Positions 1 through 8,928 of a stretch of DNA of 64,000 nt are shown piece after piece. Source of the stretch: Rhodococcoides kyotonense (GTDB taxonomy: Bacteria; Actinomycetota; Actinomycetes; Mycobacteriales; Mycobacteriaceae); assembly GCF_001645385.1 (NCBI RefSeq), contig NZ_LVHI01000037.1, positions 3,588 to 67,587 of the forward strand, in the 5' to 3' direction. Each line of letters opens with the position of its first letter. Position 1 is the first letter of the stretch. The position numbers were made by a program, and so were the translations under genes. The notes under the pieces are model-generated. The model saw nothing but the letters and a program-made list of their open reading frames with translations, was not told where the DNA came from and made no database searches.

Positions 1-42
1 GTCGAGTTCCCTGTTGTGTTCCGTGTGTGACTGTTTCACAGA

Positions 43-161
43 GTTACGGCGGCCATAGCGGAGGGGAAACGCCCGGTCCCATTCCGAACCCGGAAGCTAA
101 GCCCTCCAGCGCCGATGGTACTGCACCCGACAGGGTGTGGGAGAGTAGGACACCGCCGTGC
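43..161 (+). rRNA. rrf: 5S ribosomal RNA
   Basis: The stretch beginning ttacggcggccatagcg and ending gacaccgccgtg matches the actinobacterial 5S rRNA pattern, with the conserved cccattccgaacccggaag block in the middle. The 5' strand tacggcgg pairs with ccgccgtg at the 3' end to form helix I. It would be the last gene of a 16S-23S-5S operon whose earlier genes lie left of the window. The ends are estimated from the helix I pairing and may be off by a few bases. Confidence 0.95.
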
Positions 162-163
162 AT

Positions 164-254
164 CCCGGTCCCATTCCGAACCCGGAAGCTAAGCCCTCCA
201 GCGCCGATGGTACTGCACCCGACAGGGTGTGGGAGAGTAGGACACCGCCGTGCA
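164..254 (+). pseudogene. Truncated tandem copy of 5S rRNA
   Basis: Positions 164-254 repeat positions 72-162 with no difference that I can see, giving a 92-bp period that starts exactly where the first 5S ends. The copy lacks the first ~28 nt of 5S, so it cannot form helix I and is unlikely to be a working 5S by itself. It could be co-transcribed and removed during 3' processing of the upstream 5S, or it could reflect unequal crossing-over. An assembly duplication is the alternative. Confidence 0.9.
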
Positions 255-262
255 CAACATCA

Positions 263-299
263 CAGAACACCCCGCAACCCACGGTTGCGGGGTGTTCTG
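263..299 (+). terminator. rRNA operon terminator hairpin
   Basis: A perfect 17-bp stem (263-279 with 283-299, beginning cagaacaccccgc) closes on a 3-nt loop just after the truncated 5S copy. There is no T-run, as is common in GC-rich actinobacteria. Its place after 5S makes it the likely terminator of the rRNA operon. Confidence 0.85.
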
Positions 300-335
300 C
301 ATTCCACACCCAAACACAAAACCTGCCGGCGAACG

Positions 336-459
336 GCATCAATGAACCATCCACGCTGACAGATCGTATGAATGCGCCATTCACGCGAACACCCCGCCGG
401 CTAACAGCATGAATGAACCACCCACCCCGTCTACCCGCTGCCACGGACCATCCATGCGC
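336..459. repeat. Degenerate short tandem repeats after rRNA operon
   Basis: Four related units of about 20-24 bp are visible: gcatcaatgaaccatccacg (from 336), gtatgaatgcgccattcacg (from 366), gcatgaatgaaccacccacc (from 407) and a weaker ggaccatccatgcgc (from about 445). The second is itself palindromic (GAATG-cgc-CATTC). They fill the gap between the rRNA terminator and the SNF2 gene and have no coding potential. Function unknown; they may be a decayed extragenic repeat family. Confidence 0.5.
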
Positions 460-467
460 AAGCTGAT

Positions 468-3400
468 TCACTCGAACAGCCCGCGGATATCGTCCGCGCT
501 GAGACTCCCGGAGAACGCGCCGCCGTCGTCCAGGACGCTGGCGGAGAGCTTCGCTTTCCGCTCCTTCAGATCCATGACCTTTTCTTCGATCGTGTTTCGC
601 GCGACGTATCGATTGACGAATACCGTTCGGGTCTGGCCGATTCGGTGAGCTCGGTCCACTGCTTGCGCCTCGGTGGCGGGGTTCCACCACGGATCCATGA
701 TGAAGCAGTAGTCGGCCTCGGTGAGCGTCAATCCGACCCCACCGGCCTTGAGACTGATCAGGAAGACTGGAGCGTCTCCTGATGTGAAGCGTTCGACGAC
801 GTCGGCCCTGTTGCGGGTCGTTCCGTCGAGGTAGACCAGTTCGATTCCTTCATCCTCCAACCTTTCTCGGATACGCCCGAGGAAACGGGTGAACTGGCTG
901 AAGACGAGCGCGCGGTGACCGCCGTCGACGACGTCGCGCAGCTGGGTGACCAACTCGTCGATCTTGGCGCTGGGGATGTCGGCATGCGTGTCGTCGACGA
1001 GGGATGCGTCGAGGCTCAACTGCCGCAGAATGGTCAGCGAACGCAGAATGATGACGCGGTTACGCTCGAAGTCGTCGAGCAAACCGAGTATCTTCTGCCG
1101 CTCCCTGGCGAGTCGTGTCTCGTACACCTTGCGATGGCGGGGATGAAGGTCGACGTCGATGATCTGTTCCTGCTTCGGCGGAAGGTCCTGAGCGACAATT
1201 TCTTTCGTCCGTCTGAGGACGAGAGGCTTGATACGCCGCCTGAGAGTGTTCAGAACGTCGACGTTGCCGCTCCTCTCGATCGGTGTTCGGCAGTGCTCGA
1301 TGAAGCGGTTCGGTGACGGGAACAATCCGGGTGCGGTGATCGACAACAGCGCCCACAGCTCCATGAGGTTGTTTTCCATAGGAGTTCCGGTGATGGCGAG
1401 TTTGAAGTTCGCCGAGAGCCGTCGTGCGCAGTGGTAGGTCTTGCCCTTGTGGTTCTTCACGTACTGCGCCTCGTCGAGGACGAGTCCGGACCAAGCGACA
1501 GCGTCGAAGTCGTCGAAATCGAGTCGAAACACCGTATACGACGTGACTACGACATCGACGCTTGCCGCGATCTCGGCGACGTAGAATCGTCGTCGTGCTC
1601 GAGTCTCTGCGACCGTCGCCACGGTGAGGCAGGGCGCGAACTTTGCTGCTTCCCGTGCCCAGTTGTGTACGACGCTTGTCGGCGCCACGATGACCAGCGG
1701 TGCCGTCAACGCACCCTTCTCCTTGGCGTCGACGATCATGGCAAGTGTCTGCACCGTCTTTCCGAGTCCCATGTCGTCGGCGAGGATGCCCCCGAGACCG
1801 TGGGTCCACAGAAACGACAGCCAGGAGTAGCCGTCGACCTGATAGGGACGAAGGACGGCGTCGAGACCTGGGGGCGGGTCTCGAGGCGGGACCGAGTCGA
1901 GCTGTAGCAGAGCGGCGACTTGCCGGCGCCACGCGTCGGCCTGACGCGTCACCTCACCGATTTCGGCGAGCTCCTCCCACAGCGATGCTTGATATCGGCT
2001 GATCCGCAATGGCCCTTCGGGATCGTCTTGCAGGTCACGCGCCTCCTGGACGAGCCGACGCAGCTTCTCGAGCGATGGCCGGGCGAGGGAAAAGAATCGG
2101 CCGTCGTCCAAGAGCATGTGTGTGGCGCCGCGCGTGATCGCGGTGAGGACACTCGCGAACGCGATATCGGTCCCGTCGACGGTGACGACGACTCCGAGGT
2201 CGAACCAATCGTTGTCGTTGGTCAGCGCTTCGGTCGACACGGCCACTCCGACGTCGTCGCTCACGTCCTCGAAGTCGGGAACGTCACCGATCGTCGACAC
2301 GTGCACGTTGTCGTAGCCATCGAGCTGCGGCAGGACGTCGACCACGAAGAGCGCGGCCTCGGTGTCTGCGACGGTGAACGGCGTGAACGAACCCGGACTC
2401 GAATCGTTCCTACCGATCAGATCGAGCACGGACCGTAGCAATGCAATTTCCGATGCCGCGTCTCGAAGGCCGTCGCCGGCGCCGAGTACGTCGGCGGCAT
2501 AGTCGAACTCGCGGTCGTCCAGGTAGTAACGCCACAGTGCGCTGATGGTCAGCCGGCTACCGCCGATGTGGGTGACAGTGATGTGCAGGTCTGGACCGGC
2601 AAATACCGGTGGGGTGTACGACGCGTCCGAGGAAACGATCGTACTGTCGCGTTCGAGCGCTGGAAGGTAGTTCACCGCGAAGTCGGTGCGGTCGGCTACC
2701 GGAATGGTCAGGGGCAGAGACGAATTCGACACTCGCCTCAGTGCCGCAGGAACGGACTGGGTGAGAGCAGCCAGGCGAAAGCCGTGGGTGGTGTAATCGG
2801 ATCCAGCATCCCAATAGACGATCCCCGCGTTGTCGGAACCGACGAACCGTCGTCTCTCGGACGGAATGGTCTCGTCGTCGACGGTGACGCGTCCCTGGAG
2901 TGTGAGGGTGCCGATGTCGTCGCCCGTGATGTCGACGACGAACGCCGCGGTCCCCGGCCAGGGAATCTCCCCGAGTTCGCGCCGGGTATGGACCAACGTG
3001 ACACCGGCATCGCGTGCCTCGTCGAGCAGACTCCACAACATGCGGCCCGGTACCTCGGACAGATCGACGAGTGACGCGTCGTGAGCCTCGTAGAAATGCC
3101 GGATCACGACGTGCGCACGGACTCTGGACAGCGCGTGCAACTCTCGCAGAATCTCGCTCTGTCGTTCGAGCCGATGGTCGGAGGTCGCGGACAGTGACGA
3201 CCACGAGACACCTCTGGTGAACCACGCTCCGCGACTGTCGAAACGAACCGGCCGAGCGAACAATCCGACTGCATCGGATCGCCCGCTCGACGGCCGTACT
3301 CCCAATTGGAGCCCGAATCCGCGTTGCCGACGTTCTTCTCCGACGCGACGAATCGGGGCCAGCGCCTGCGACCAGTGGCCGACCATCGGAAGTCCGTGCG

Positions 3401-3725
3401 TGGCTTTCGCGGTCGTTCGACCGTCGGCGCGTGCTTGAAGGAGCGTCGCGACGATGTGCTTGCAGTTGAAGACGACGGGGCAGTTGCACCGACCGTAGTC
3501 GACGCTGCACATGCGACCCGCTTCGATGCCCACCGATATCGACGTCGCGTACGGCGTCACGCGATTGCCACGCACCGATGCTGTCAGCGTCGAAGCCGCT
3601 TCGTTCCATTCGACGTACCCGACTCGGCCTTCGTCGAAGTACTGGGTTCCGCGTGCAAATACTGCGCTGCCGAAGCGAACTTCGAGAGCGTCGAAGTCGA
3701 GGTCGTCCATCGCTGGGATCGTCAT
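468..3725 (-). CDS. SWIM zinc-finger / SNF2-family DEAD-like helicase
   Basis: A 1085-residue SWI2/SNF2 ATPase. An N-terminal SWIM zinc finger shows as C80-N-C82-x5-C88-K-H90. A long middle region of unknown fold follows. The RecA-like lobes carry Walker A DDMGLGKT (about residue 650), Walker B LVLDEAQ (about 748), motif III TGTPMENN and the C-terminal QAVDRAHRIGQ (about 1025). The family uses ATP to translocate on double-stranded DNA and remodel protein-DNA complexes; the bacterial role is poorly defined (HepA/RapA-like relatives recycle RNA polymerase). ATG 3725 has no clear ribosome site, and an in-frame ATG five codons later is an alternative start. It runs toward the rRNA operon on the opposite strand and stands alone. 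Confidence 0.92.
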   Translation of the reverse strand: MTIPAMDDLDFDALEVRFGSAVFARGTQYFDEGRVGYVEWNEAASTLTASVRGNRVTPYATSISVGIEAGRMCSVDYGRCNCPVVFNCKHIVATLLQARADGRTTAKATHGLPMVGHWSQALAPIRRVGEERRQRGFGLQLGVRPSSGRSDAVGLFARPVRFDSRGAWFTRGVSWSSLSATSDHRLERQSEILRELHALSRVRAHVVIRHFYEAHDASLVDLSEVPGRMLWSLLDEARDAGVTLVHTRRELGEIPWPGTAAFVVDITGDDIGTLTLQGRVTVDDETIPSERRRFVGSDNAGIVYWDAGSDYTTHGFRLAALTQSVPAALRRVSNSSLPLTIPVADRTDFAVNYLPALERDSTIVSSDASYTPPVFAGPDLHITVTHIGGSRLTISALWRYYLDDREFDYAADVLGAGDGLRDAASEIALLRSVLDLIGRNDSSPGSFTPFTVADTEAALFVVDVLPQLDGYDNVHVSTIGDVPDFEDVSDDVGVAVSTEALTNDNDWFDLGVVVTVDGTDIAFASVLTAITRGATHMLLDDGRFFSLARPSLEKLRRLVQEARDLQDDPEGPLRISRYQASLWEELAEIGEVTRQADAWRRQVAALLQLDSVPPRDPPPGLDAVLRPYQVDGYSWLSFLWTHGLGGILADDMGLGKTVQTLAMIVDAKEKGALTAPLVIVAPTSVVHNWAREAAKFAPCLTVATVAETRARRRFYVAEIAASVDVVVTSYTVFRLDFDDFDAVAWSGLVLDEAQYVKNHKGKTYHCARRLSANFKLAITGTPMENNLMELWALLSITAPGLFPSPNRFIEHCRTPIERSGNVDVLNTLRRRIKPLVLRRTKEIVAQDLPPKQEQIIDVDLHPRHRKVYETRLARERQKILGLLDDFERNRVIILRSLTILRQLSLDASLVDDTHADIPSAKIDELVTQLRDVVDGGHRALVFSQFTRFLGRIRERLEDEGIELVYLDGTTRNRADVVERFTSGDAPVFLISLKAGGVGLTLTEADYCFIMDPWWNPATEAQAVDRAHRIGQTRTVFVNRYVARNTIEEKVMDLKERKAKLSASVLDDGGAFSGSLSADDIRGLFE

Positions 3726-3759
3726 GGCCGCAGAAGATAGAACTACCCACCGACAGATT

Positions 3760-3775
3760 CGGGTCGAGGGACCCG
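3760..3775 (-). terminator. Weak hairpin after TauD-like gene
   Basis: CGGGTC (3760-3765) pairs with GACCCG (3770-3775) across a 4-nt loop, directly after the stop codon of the dioxygenase gene at the end of the sulfur operon. Six base pairs with no T-run make it only a tentative terminator. Confidence 0.35.
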
Positions 3776-3780
3776 CTGTT

Positions 3781-4704
3781 TCAGTCCTCGATGATCGAGT
3801 AATGCGACGCGTCCCCTTCGATCACACGGCTGCGTTCTCCACGGACGCTGACAGGAACATCTCCGGCCAGCGTGATCCGTTCCAGGCGTCGGTACTGGTC
3901 GTCGTAGTCCGCGACGGCATAGTGCTGCGTTGCGCGGTTGTCCCAGATCGCCACGTCGCCGAGCTGCCACGACCACCGCGTGGTGTGCTCCAGTTCGGTG
4001 ATACGCGCCTGAAGAACGTCGAAGATCGCTCGTGACTCCGCGGTGCCCAGCCCGACGAAGTTCTTGACGAAATGCCCGAGCAGGAGCGTCTTCTCGCCGG
4101 TGACGGGATGGACCCGTACGACGGGGTGCTCCGTCTCGTAGTACGTCGACTGGAACTCCTTGCGGTACTCGGTGGTCTTCTCGTCGGCGATCCGTGAGGC
4201 CGATGTTGCGGCGTAGTCGTACACGTTGCTGTGCACTGCCCACAGGTTCTCGGCGAGCGCCTTCAGCGAATCCGGAAGGGCGTTGTAGGCAGCCGTCGTG
4301 GAGGCCCACGTCGTCGTCCCGCCATAGTCCGGGAGTGAGACCGCACGCAGAATCGACGCTTTCGGGATGCGATCGACGAAGGTGACGTCCGAGTGCCAGC
4401 TGTTGGCTTTGCCGTACTCCGAGTCGATGGCGAGCGTCTTGACGCCGCGGGACGTGACCGTCGGGTGCGGGGTGGTGGGCGTACCGAGAAGTTCGGCGAA
4501 TGCGTGTTGCGATTCGTCGTCGAGGTGATGCTGGCCGCGAAAGAAGACGACCTTGTGCTCGGCGAGAGCGTGCTGAACGAGATCGATGGTCGACGCGTCG
4601 AGGTCGGCCCCGAGGGCGACACCGTCGATTCGGGCTCCGATGTGTTGTCCGAGTTTGACGACCTGGACCTGCTCGGTGGTCGGTATCGCGAACGTGGTTG
4701 ACAT
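3781..4704 (-). CDS. TauD/TfdA-family Fe(II)/2-oxoglutarate dioxygenase
   Basis: A 307-residue non-haem iron dioxygenase of the taurine/alkylsulfatase type. It shows the metal-binding H-x-D in SWHSDVTF and the distal histidine in the TQHYAVADY region, with the family's usual length. Enzymes of this group hydroxylate the carbon next to a sulfonate or sulfate ester, which releases sulfite or sulfate. The start at ATG 4704 is chosen because GAAAGGG lies just upstream; the open frame extends further but without homologous sequence. It is the last gene of the ssu-like operon, 10 nt after the flavin monooxygenase. That context supports organosulfur cleavage, but TfdA-like activity on non-sulfur substrates cannot be excluded. 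Confidence 0.88.
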   Translation of the reverse strand: MSTTFAIPTTEQVQVVKLGQHIGARIDGVALGADLDASTIDLVQHALAEHKVVFFRGQHHLDDESQHAFAELLGTPTTPHPTVTSRGVKTLAIDSEYGKANSWHSDVTFVDRIPKASILRAVSLPDYGGTTTWASTTAAYNALPDSLKALAENLWAVHSNVYDYAATSASRIADEKTTEYRKEFQSTYYETEHPVVRVHPVTGEKTLLLGHFVKNFVGLGTAESRAIFDVLQARITELEHTTRWSWQLGDVAIWDNRATQHYAVADYDDQYRRLERITLAGDVPVSVRGERSRVIEGDASHYSIIED

Positions 4705-4714
4705 GTAATCCCTT

Positions 4715-6037
4715 TCAGACGGACGTCGGAGACGCGAGCGGAGTGAGACCGTAATGACCTCGGAGTGTCTTTTCGGTGTAATCGGTGCGGAACAGCCCCC
4801 TGCGCTGCAGAATCGGCACGACGTGGTCGACGAAGAGCTCGAGGCCGCCGGGCAGGAACGGTGGCATGATGTTGAATCCGTCCGCCGCTCCGCCGTCGAA
4901 CCACAGTTCCAACTCGTCGGCCAGCTGCTCCGGTGTTCCTGTGAACGTGCGGTGGCCGCGTCCGCCACCCAGAAGCCCGATCAACTGACGGACGGTGAGG
5001 TTCCCTGATTCGGCCAGGTTCTTCACGAGTTGGTAGCGGCTCTTGTTGCCGCGGATGTTCTCGATCGGGGGCAGCGTCGGCAGCGGTTCGTCGAGGGAAT
5101 GGGCGCTGAGATCGGTACCGAGCATCCACGACAGCTGTCGCAGAGAGTATTCCGGCGATATGAGATCGGTGAACTCGGCCTCGAGCGCACGTGCTTCGGC
5201 CTCCGTCGACGCGAGGTACGGGACGATGCCGGGGAGCACCTTCAGGTCGTCGGCCCCGCGGCCGTACGAGGCCAATCGGGCTTTAAGGTCACTGTAGAAC
5301 TGCTGACCTTCGACCAGCGTCCGTTGTGCCGTGAAGACGGCTTCGGCATACCGCGCAGCGAAGTTCTTTCCGCTCTCCGACGAGCCGGCCTGCACCAGCA
5401 GAGGTCGACCCTGAACGGACCGAGGGGAATTCAGCGGGCCACGGACTGCGAATCGATCGCCGACGTGGTCGATCGTCCGGACCTTGTCGGCGTCGGCGAA
5501 GGTGCCGGTTTCCTCGTCGAGCACCAACGCATCCGGTTCCCAACTGTTCCACAGTGCCGTTGCCACGTCTACGAATTCGGCTGCGCGATCATAACGCCCC
5601 GCGTGATCGGGGACTTCGTCGTAGCCGAAGTTGGCTGCTTCGTCGACGCCTCCCGAGGTGACGATGTTCCAACCGGCGCGTCCGCCACTGATGTGGTCGA
5701 GCGACGTGAACTTGCGAGCGAGAGTGAAAGGTTCGTTGTAACCGGTCGATGCCGTCGCGATCAGTCCGACATGACTCGTCACGGTGGCCATCGCCGTCAG
5801 CAACGTGATCGGCTCGAAGATCGCCGGTGCGTTGTTCTTCACCCGAGGCCCAGTAGCGAGGTTGTCGGCGAAGAACACCGAATCGAGCTTACCGCGCTCG
5901 GCCAACCGCGCGAGGTCTTGGAAATGTTCGACGTCGAGCACCTTGTGTGCGTCGGTACGAGGGTGGCGCCACGCGGCTTCGTGATGCCCGACACCCATCA
6001 GAAATGCATTGAGGTGAAGCTGTTTTCGTTCGGTCAT
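4715..6037 (-). CDS. NtaA/SnaA/DszA-family FMN-dependent monooxygenase
   Basis: A 440-residue luciferase-like monooxygenase. The N-terminus with HEAAWRHP and [10 protein letters not shown], the [14 protein letters not shown] motif and the [12 protein letters not shown] block near the C-terminus are typical of the NtaA/DszA/DmoA branch, which is longer than SsuD. Such enzymes use FMNH2 from a separate reductase to open C-S, C-N or similar bonds. No reductase is encoded in this operon. The leader tgaaaggga before ATG 6037 is the same as before the TauD-like gene, and the permease gene lies 10 nt upstream. Co-location with SsuABC suggests desulfurisation of an organosulfur compound; the substrate is unknown. 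Confidence 0.9.
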   Translation of the reverse strand: MTERKQLHLNAFLMGVGHHEAAWRHPRTDAHKVLDVEHFQDLARLAERGKLDSVFFADNLATGPRVKNNAPAIFEPITLLTAMATVTSHVGLIATASTGYNEPFTLARKFTSLDHISGGRAGWNIVTSGGVDEAANFGYDEVPDHAGRYDRAAEFVDVATALWNSWEPDALVLDEETGTFADADKVRTIDHVGDRFAVRGPLNSPRSVQGRPLLVQAGSSESGKNFAARYAEAVFTAQRTLVEGQQFYSDLKARLASYGRGADDLKVLPGIVPYLASTEAEARALEAEFTDLISPEYSLRQLSWMLGTDLSAHSLDEPLPTLPPIENIRGNKSRYQLVKNLAESGNLTVRQLIGLLGGGRGHRTFTGTPEQLADELELWFDGGAADGFNIMPPFLPGGLELFVDHVVPILQRRGLFRTDYTEKTLRGHYGLTPLASPTSV

Positions 6038-6047
6038 GACTTCCCTT

Positions 6048-6896
6048 TCAGTGAGTCGGGCGCCAGCGCGAGATGCGCCGCTCGACGGCGACGATGAGAC
6101 CGTTGAACGTCAGTCCGACGAGTGAGATCGCGAGGATGCCGGCATACATGTTCGGGATCTGGAAGTTCAGCTGCGACGCTGTGATCAGGTACCCCAGACC
6201 CGCTTTTGCGCCGACCATCTCGGCGGCGATCAGAACGAGGATCGACGACGCGGCTGCCATCCGGACCCCGGTGAAGATCGTCGGTACCGCTGCGGGCAAC
6301 ACGACCTTCTGGAACAGCCTCAGCGGTGAGAAACCCAGCGACCGAGCCGATTTGATGAGCAACGGGTCGACGGTGCGCACACCCGAGATGGTGTTGAGCA
6401 GAATCGGGAATGTGCTGGCGTACAGAACGAGTGAGATCTTCGAAGTCTCACCGATACCCAGGATCAGAATGAACACCGGCAAGAGAGCCAGCGCCGCTGT
6501 GTTTCTGAACAGTTCGAGGATCGGGCCGAGGAACTCGGCCACGGGTTTGTACCACGCGATCGCGACGCCGAGAGGAACGGCCACGAGGATGGCAATGGCG
6601 AAACCTGTCAGCGCACGAGACAAACTGGCGGACAGATGTTCCCACAGTTGCCCGTTGACGACGAGTTCGACGAACGCTTCGGCGACGACCGAGAAGGGCG
6701 GAAGAAAGACCTCGTCGACGAGGCCGAATCGGGGTGCGAGCTCCCACAGGGCCAGAAAGGCCGCGATGGCGATCAACGGCTTGACGATGCGCCACACCAC
6801 CGACGCGCCCTGTCGATGCAATGACGGCACAGCCGACTCTGCGGCAATCGGCTCTGTACGAACGACTTTCGTCGGCGTGGGCTTGAGATCAACCAT
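6048..6896 (-). CDS. ssuC: Aliphatic sulfonate ABC transporter permease
   Basis: A 282-residue inner-membrane permease of the SsuC/TauC family with about six hydrophobic segments. It carries the coupling-helix EAA region around KSARSLGFSPLRLFQKVVLP, followed by AVPTIFTGVRMAAASS. ATG 6896 is chosen because it lies inside the end of ssuB (8-nt overlap ATGGTTGA) and has GAGGTG upstream; the longer open frame would extend further into ssuB. It should form the channel for sulfonate uptake with the ATPase and lipoprotein encoded upstream. Confidence 0.9.
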   Translation of the reverse strand: MVDLKPTPTKVVRTEPIAAESAVPSLHRQGASVVWRIVKPLIAIAAFLALWELAPRFGLVDEVFLPPFSVVAEAFVELVVNGQLWEHLSASLSRALTGFAIAILVAVPLGVAIAWYKPVAEFLGPILELFRNTAALALLPVFILILGIGETSKISLVLYASTFPILLNTISGVRTVDPLLIKSARSLGFSPLRLFQKVVLPAAVPTIFTGVRMAAASSILVLIAAEMVGAKAGLGYLITASQLNFQIPNMYAGILAISLVGLTFNGLIVAVERRISRWRPTH

Positions 6897-7695
6897 GGGA
6901 CACCTCGAGTTCGACGGACTGTGCACGCTCGACTTCACCGTGAAGCAGCGTCCAGATGTGGTGGCGCAACGATCGGAACTGCGCGTCGGAACGGACGTCG
7001 TCGACCGTACGGTCGATGGCGACGTCGACGACGGTTTTGATTCGGCCTGGCCGTGACGTCAGAACGGCGACGCGTTGGCCCAGGTAGATTGCCTCGTCGA
7101 TGCCATGCGTGATGAAGACGATCGTTTTGCCGGTTGCCTTCCATATGCGGAGCAGTTCGTCCTGCAGCGATTCGCGCGTCTGGGCGTCGAGCGCGGCGAA
7201 CGGCTCGTCCATCAGGAGGACTTCGGGATCGAACGCGAGGCTGCGTGCGATTGCGACGCGTTGCTTCATGCCGCCGGACAACTCGTGTGGATAGCGGTCG
7301 GCAAAGGCGTCGAGACCCACGAGTTCGAGGTAACGCTGCGCGACGGCGCGGCGCTCGTTCTTCGGTAGTCCCTTTGCTTCCAGACCGAATTCGATGTTGT
7401 GTCTCGCGGTACGCCAGGGGAGTAGCGCGTACTGTTGGAAGACGATGCCGCGATCGAGGCCGGGCCCGTGGATCGGATTGCCGTCGAGCAGAATCTGTCC
7501 ACGCGTCGGATCGCTGAGGCCGCCGAGAAGGTCCAGCAAGGTCGATTTGCCGCAACCGCTCGGCCCGACCAGAACGAGGAATTCGCCTGGCGCGACGTCG
7601 AGAGTGATGTCGTCGATTGCCGTGAACTTGTCGTGTTCGCCACGAGCGTCGAATTGCTTGGTGACGCCGTCCAAAGTCAGTTTCGGAATGCTCAT
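6889..7695 (-). CDS. ssuB: Aliphatic sulfonate ABC transporter ATP-binding protein
   Basis: A 268-residue ABC ATPase with Walker A GPSGCGKST (about residues 46-54), Q-loop FQQYALLPW, signature LSGGMKQR, Walker B VLLMDEPFAALD and the switch histidine in VFITHGIDEA. This arrangement is typical of the nitrate/sulfonate/taurine group. ATG 7695 has a strong AGGAGG and overlaps the ssuA stop as ATGA; the upstream in-frame extension is ssuA read out of frame. It powers the SsuC permease. Confidence 0.93.
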   Translation of the reverse strand: MSIPKLTLDGVTKQFDARGEHDKFTAIDDITLDVAPGEFLVLVGPSGCGKSTLLDLLGGLSDPTRGQILLDGNPIHGPGLDRGIVFQQYALLPWRTARHNIEFGLEAKGLPKNERRAVAQRYLELVGLDAFADRYPHELSGGMKQRVAIARSLAFDPEVLLMDEPFAALDAQTRESLQDELLRIWKATGKTIVFITHGIDEAIYLGQRVAVLTSRPGRIKTVVDVAIDRTVDDVRSDAQFRSLRHHIWTLLHGEVERAQSVELEVSHG

Positions 7696-8774
7696 TTCGC
7701 CTCCTGCAACGCCCGACCGTCGGAGTCGCTGTTCGGTGGGTAGGTGCCGTTCGAATACGGATTGAATTCGTTGGTGTAGATATCGGACGGTTGGATGTCG
7801 TCGCCGAGGTCCTCGTTGCGCTTCAGCCAGTCGATCCAGATCTGGAACTCCTTGTCGGCGATCACGCCGCCCGGCGCGACACTCGAGCTGCGCCAGTAAT
7901 CGACCAGATCGGGGTTTTCGTTGCGTCCCCGATCGGTGATGATGGCCTTGTAGCATGCAATCACCTCGTCGCGCGGGACGGTCTGTGTCCATCGGATCGC
8001 GCGGGCGACACCTTGGACGAAGTCAGCGACGTCGTCCTTGTTCTTGGCGATGAAATCCTTCCTCAGAACGTAGGTTCCGTACGAGAAGGTTCCGTACAGG
8101 GATTCGTCGGTGAAGAGTTCGCGCAAACCACCTCGTTGGACGGCGGTCTGTCGGAAGACCGATCCGAGGGTTCCGACGTCGATCTGGCCTTGCCGTAGTG
8201 CTTGTTCGGTGTTCACCGGCGGCACGACAGTCAATTCGACCTGTGCTATCTCGTCTTTCGACAGTCCCTGCTGTGCCAGCCATTCTCTGATGACGAACTC
8301 AGCGTGCGCGCCGAGTGTGTTCATCGCGACTTTCTTGCCGATGAGATCTCGTGCCGTCCGGATCGGGCTGCCGTCGAGAACATAGAATCCGTTGAACGTC
8401 TCCTTGTCGGCACCGTAATACGAAAGTACCGATTGGATAGGAGAATTCGCGGCCGCGAGTTTGACGATTGCACCGTTGAACGCGCCGCCGAACTCGGTGT
8501 CACCTGTCGCGGCGGACTGGATGTCCTGCGGTCCGCTGGTGGTGTCACCTACCCAGTTGAGCGCTATCCGGTCGAAATAACCGAGGTTCTCGGCGAGTTC
8601 GGGAAACGTGACCTGTCCGGTCGATCCCTGATACCGCAGGACGGTTCGGCCGTCGGGCGTCTTCTCCGGTTCGGACGAGCCCGCACAGCTTGTGGCCAGT
8701 GATACAGACATCAACAAAGCGCTGACCGCGGCGAGTGTGCGGATCAGTCTGCGATACAGCGTGTTTCCCGACAT
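7692..8774 (-). CDS. ssuA: Sulfonate ABC transporter substrate-binding lipoprotein
   Basis: A 360-residue periplasmic-binding protein of the NMT1/SsuA type. A hydrophobic signal (TLAAVSALLMSVSLATSC) ends in a cysteine that is probably lipidated; Ala at -3 is a slightly unusual lipobox. The region VAMNTLGAHAEFVIREWL is the conserved family motif for domain 1. It is first in the five-gene sulfur operon, so the promoter should lie in 8775-8928. That 154-nt gap shows no clear operator. ATG 8774 has no strong ribosome site. Confidence 0.88.
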   Translation of the reverse strand: MSGNTLYRRLIRTLAAVSALLMSVSLATSCAGSSEPEKTPDGRTVLRYQGSTGQVTFPELAENLGYFDRIALNWVGDTTSGPQDIQSAATGDTEFGGAFNGAIVKLAAANSPIQSVLSYYGADKETFNGFYVLDGSPIRTARDLIGKKVAMNTLGAHAEFVIREWLAQQGLSKDEIAQVELTVVPPVNTEQALRQGQIDVGTLGSVFRQTAVQRGGLRELFTDESLYGTFSYGTYVLRKDFIAKNKDDVADFVQGVARAIRWTQTVPRDEVIACYKAIITDRGRNENPDLVDYWRSSSVAPGGVIADKEFQIWIDWLKRNEDLGDDIQPSDIYTNEFNPYSNGTYPPNSDSDGRALQEAK

Positions 8775-8928
8775 TGTGACGAAGGTACGGATGCGTTCGG
8801 TACCGGTCCAGAGTCAGAATCAGCTCGAGTCGAAGGGTGTCGTGACGGCCACCGTTCCGTCATGGTCGTGGGCGGCCGTGCGTCGAACGCATGCGACGGC
8901 GCAACGGCGCAGAGCCGTCGCGCAGGCC

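Noticed and set aside
164-254. The second 5S copy as a functional second gene
   Set aside because: It lacks the 5' strand of helix I and the first ~28 nt of the molecule.
8860-8892. A 10-codon frame (MRSTHGRPRP) upstream of ssuA as a possible sulfur-attenuator leader
   Set aside because: It has no Cys codons and none of the known HVDL-type leader motif; likely chance.
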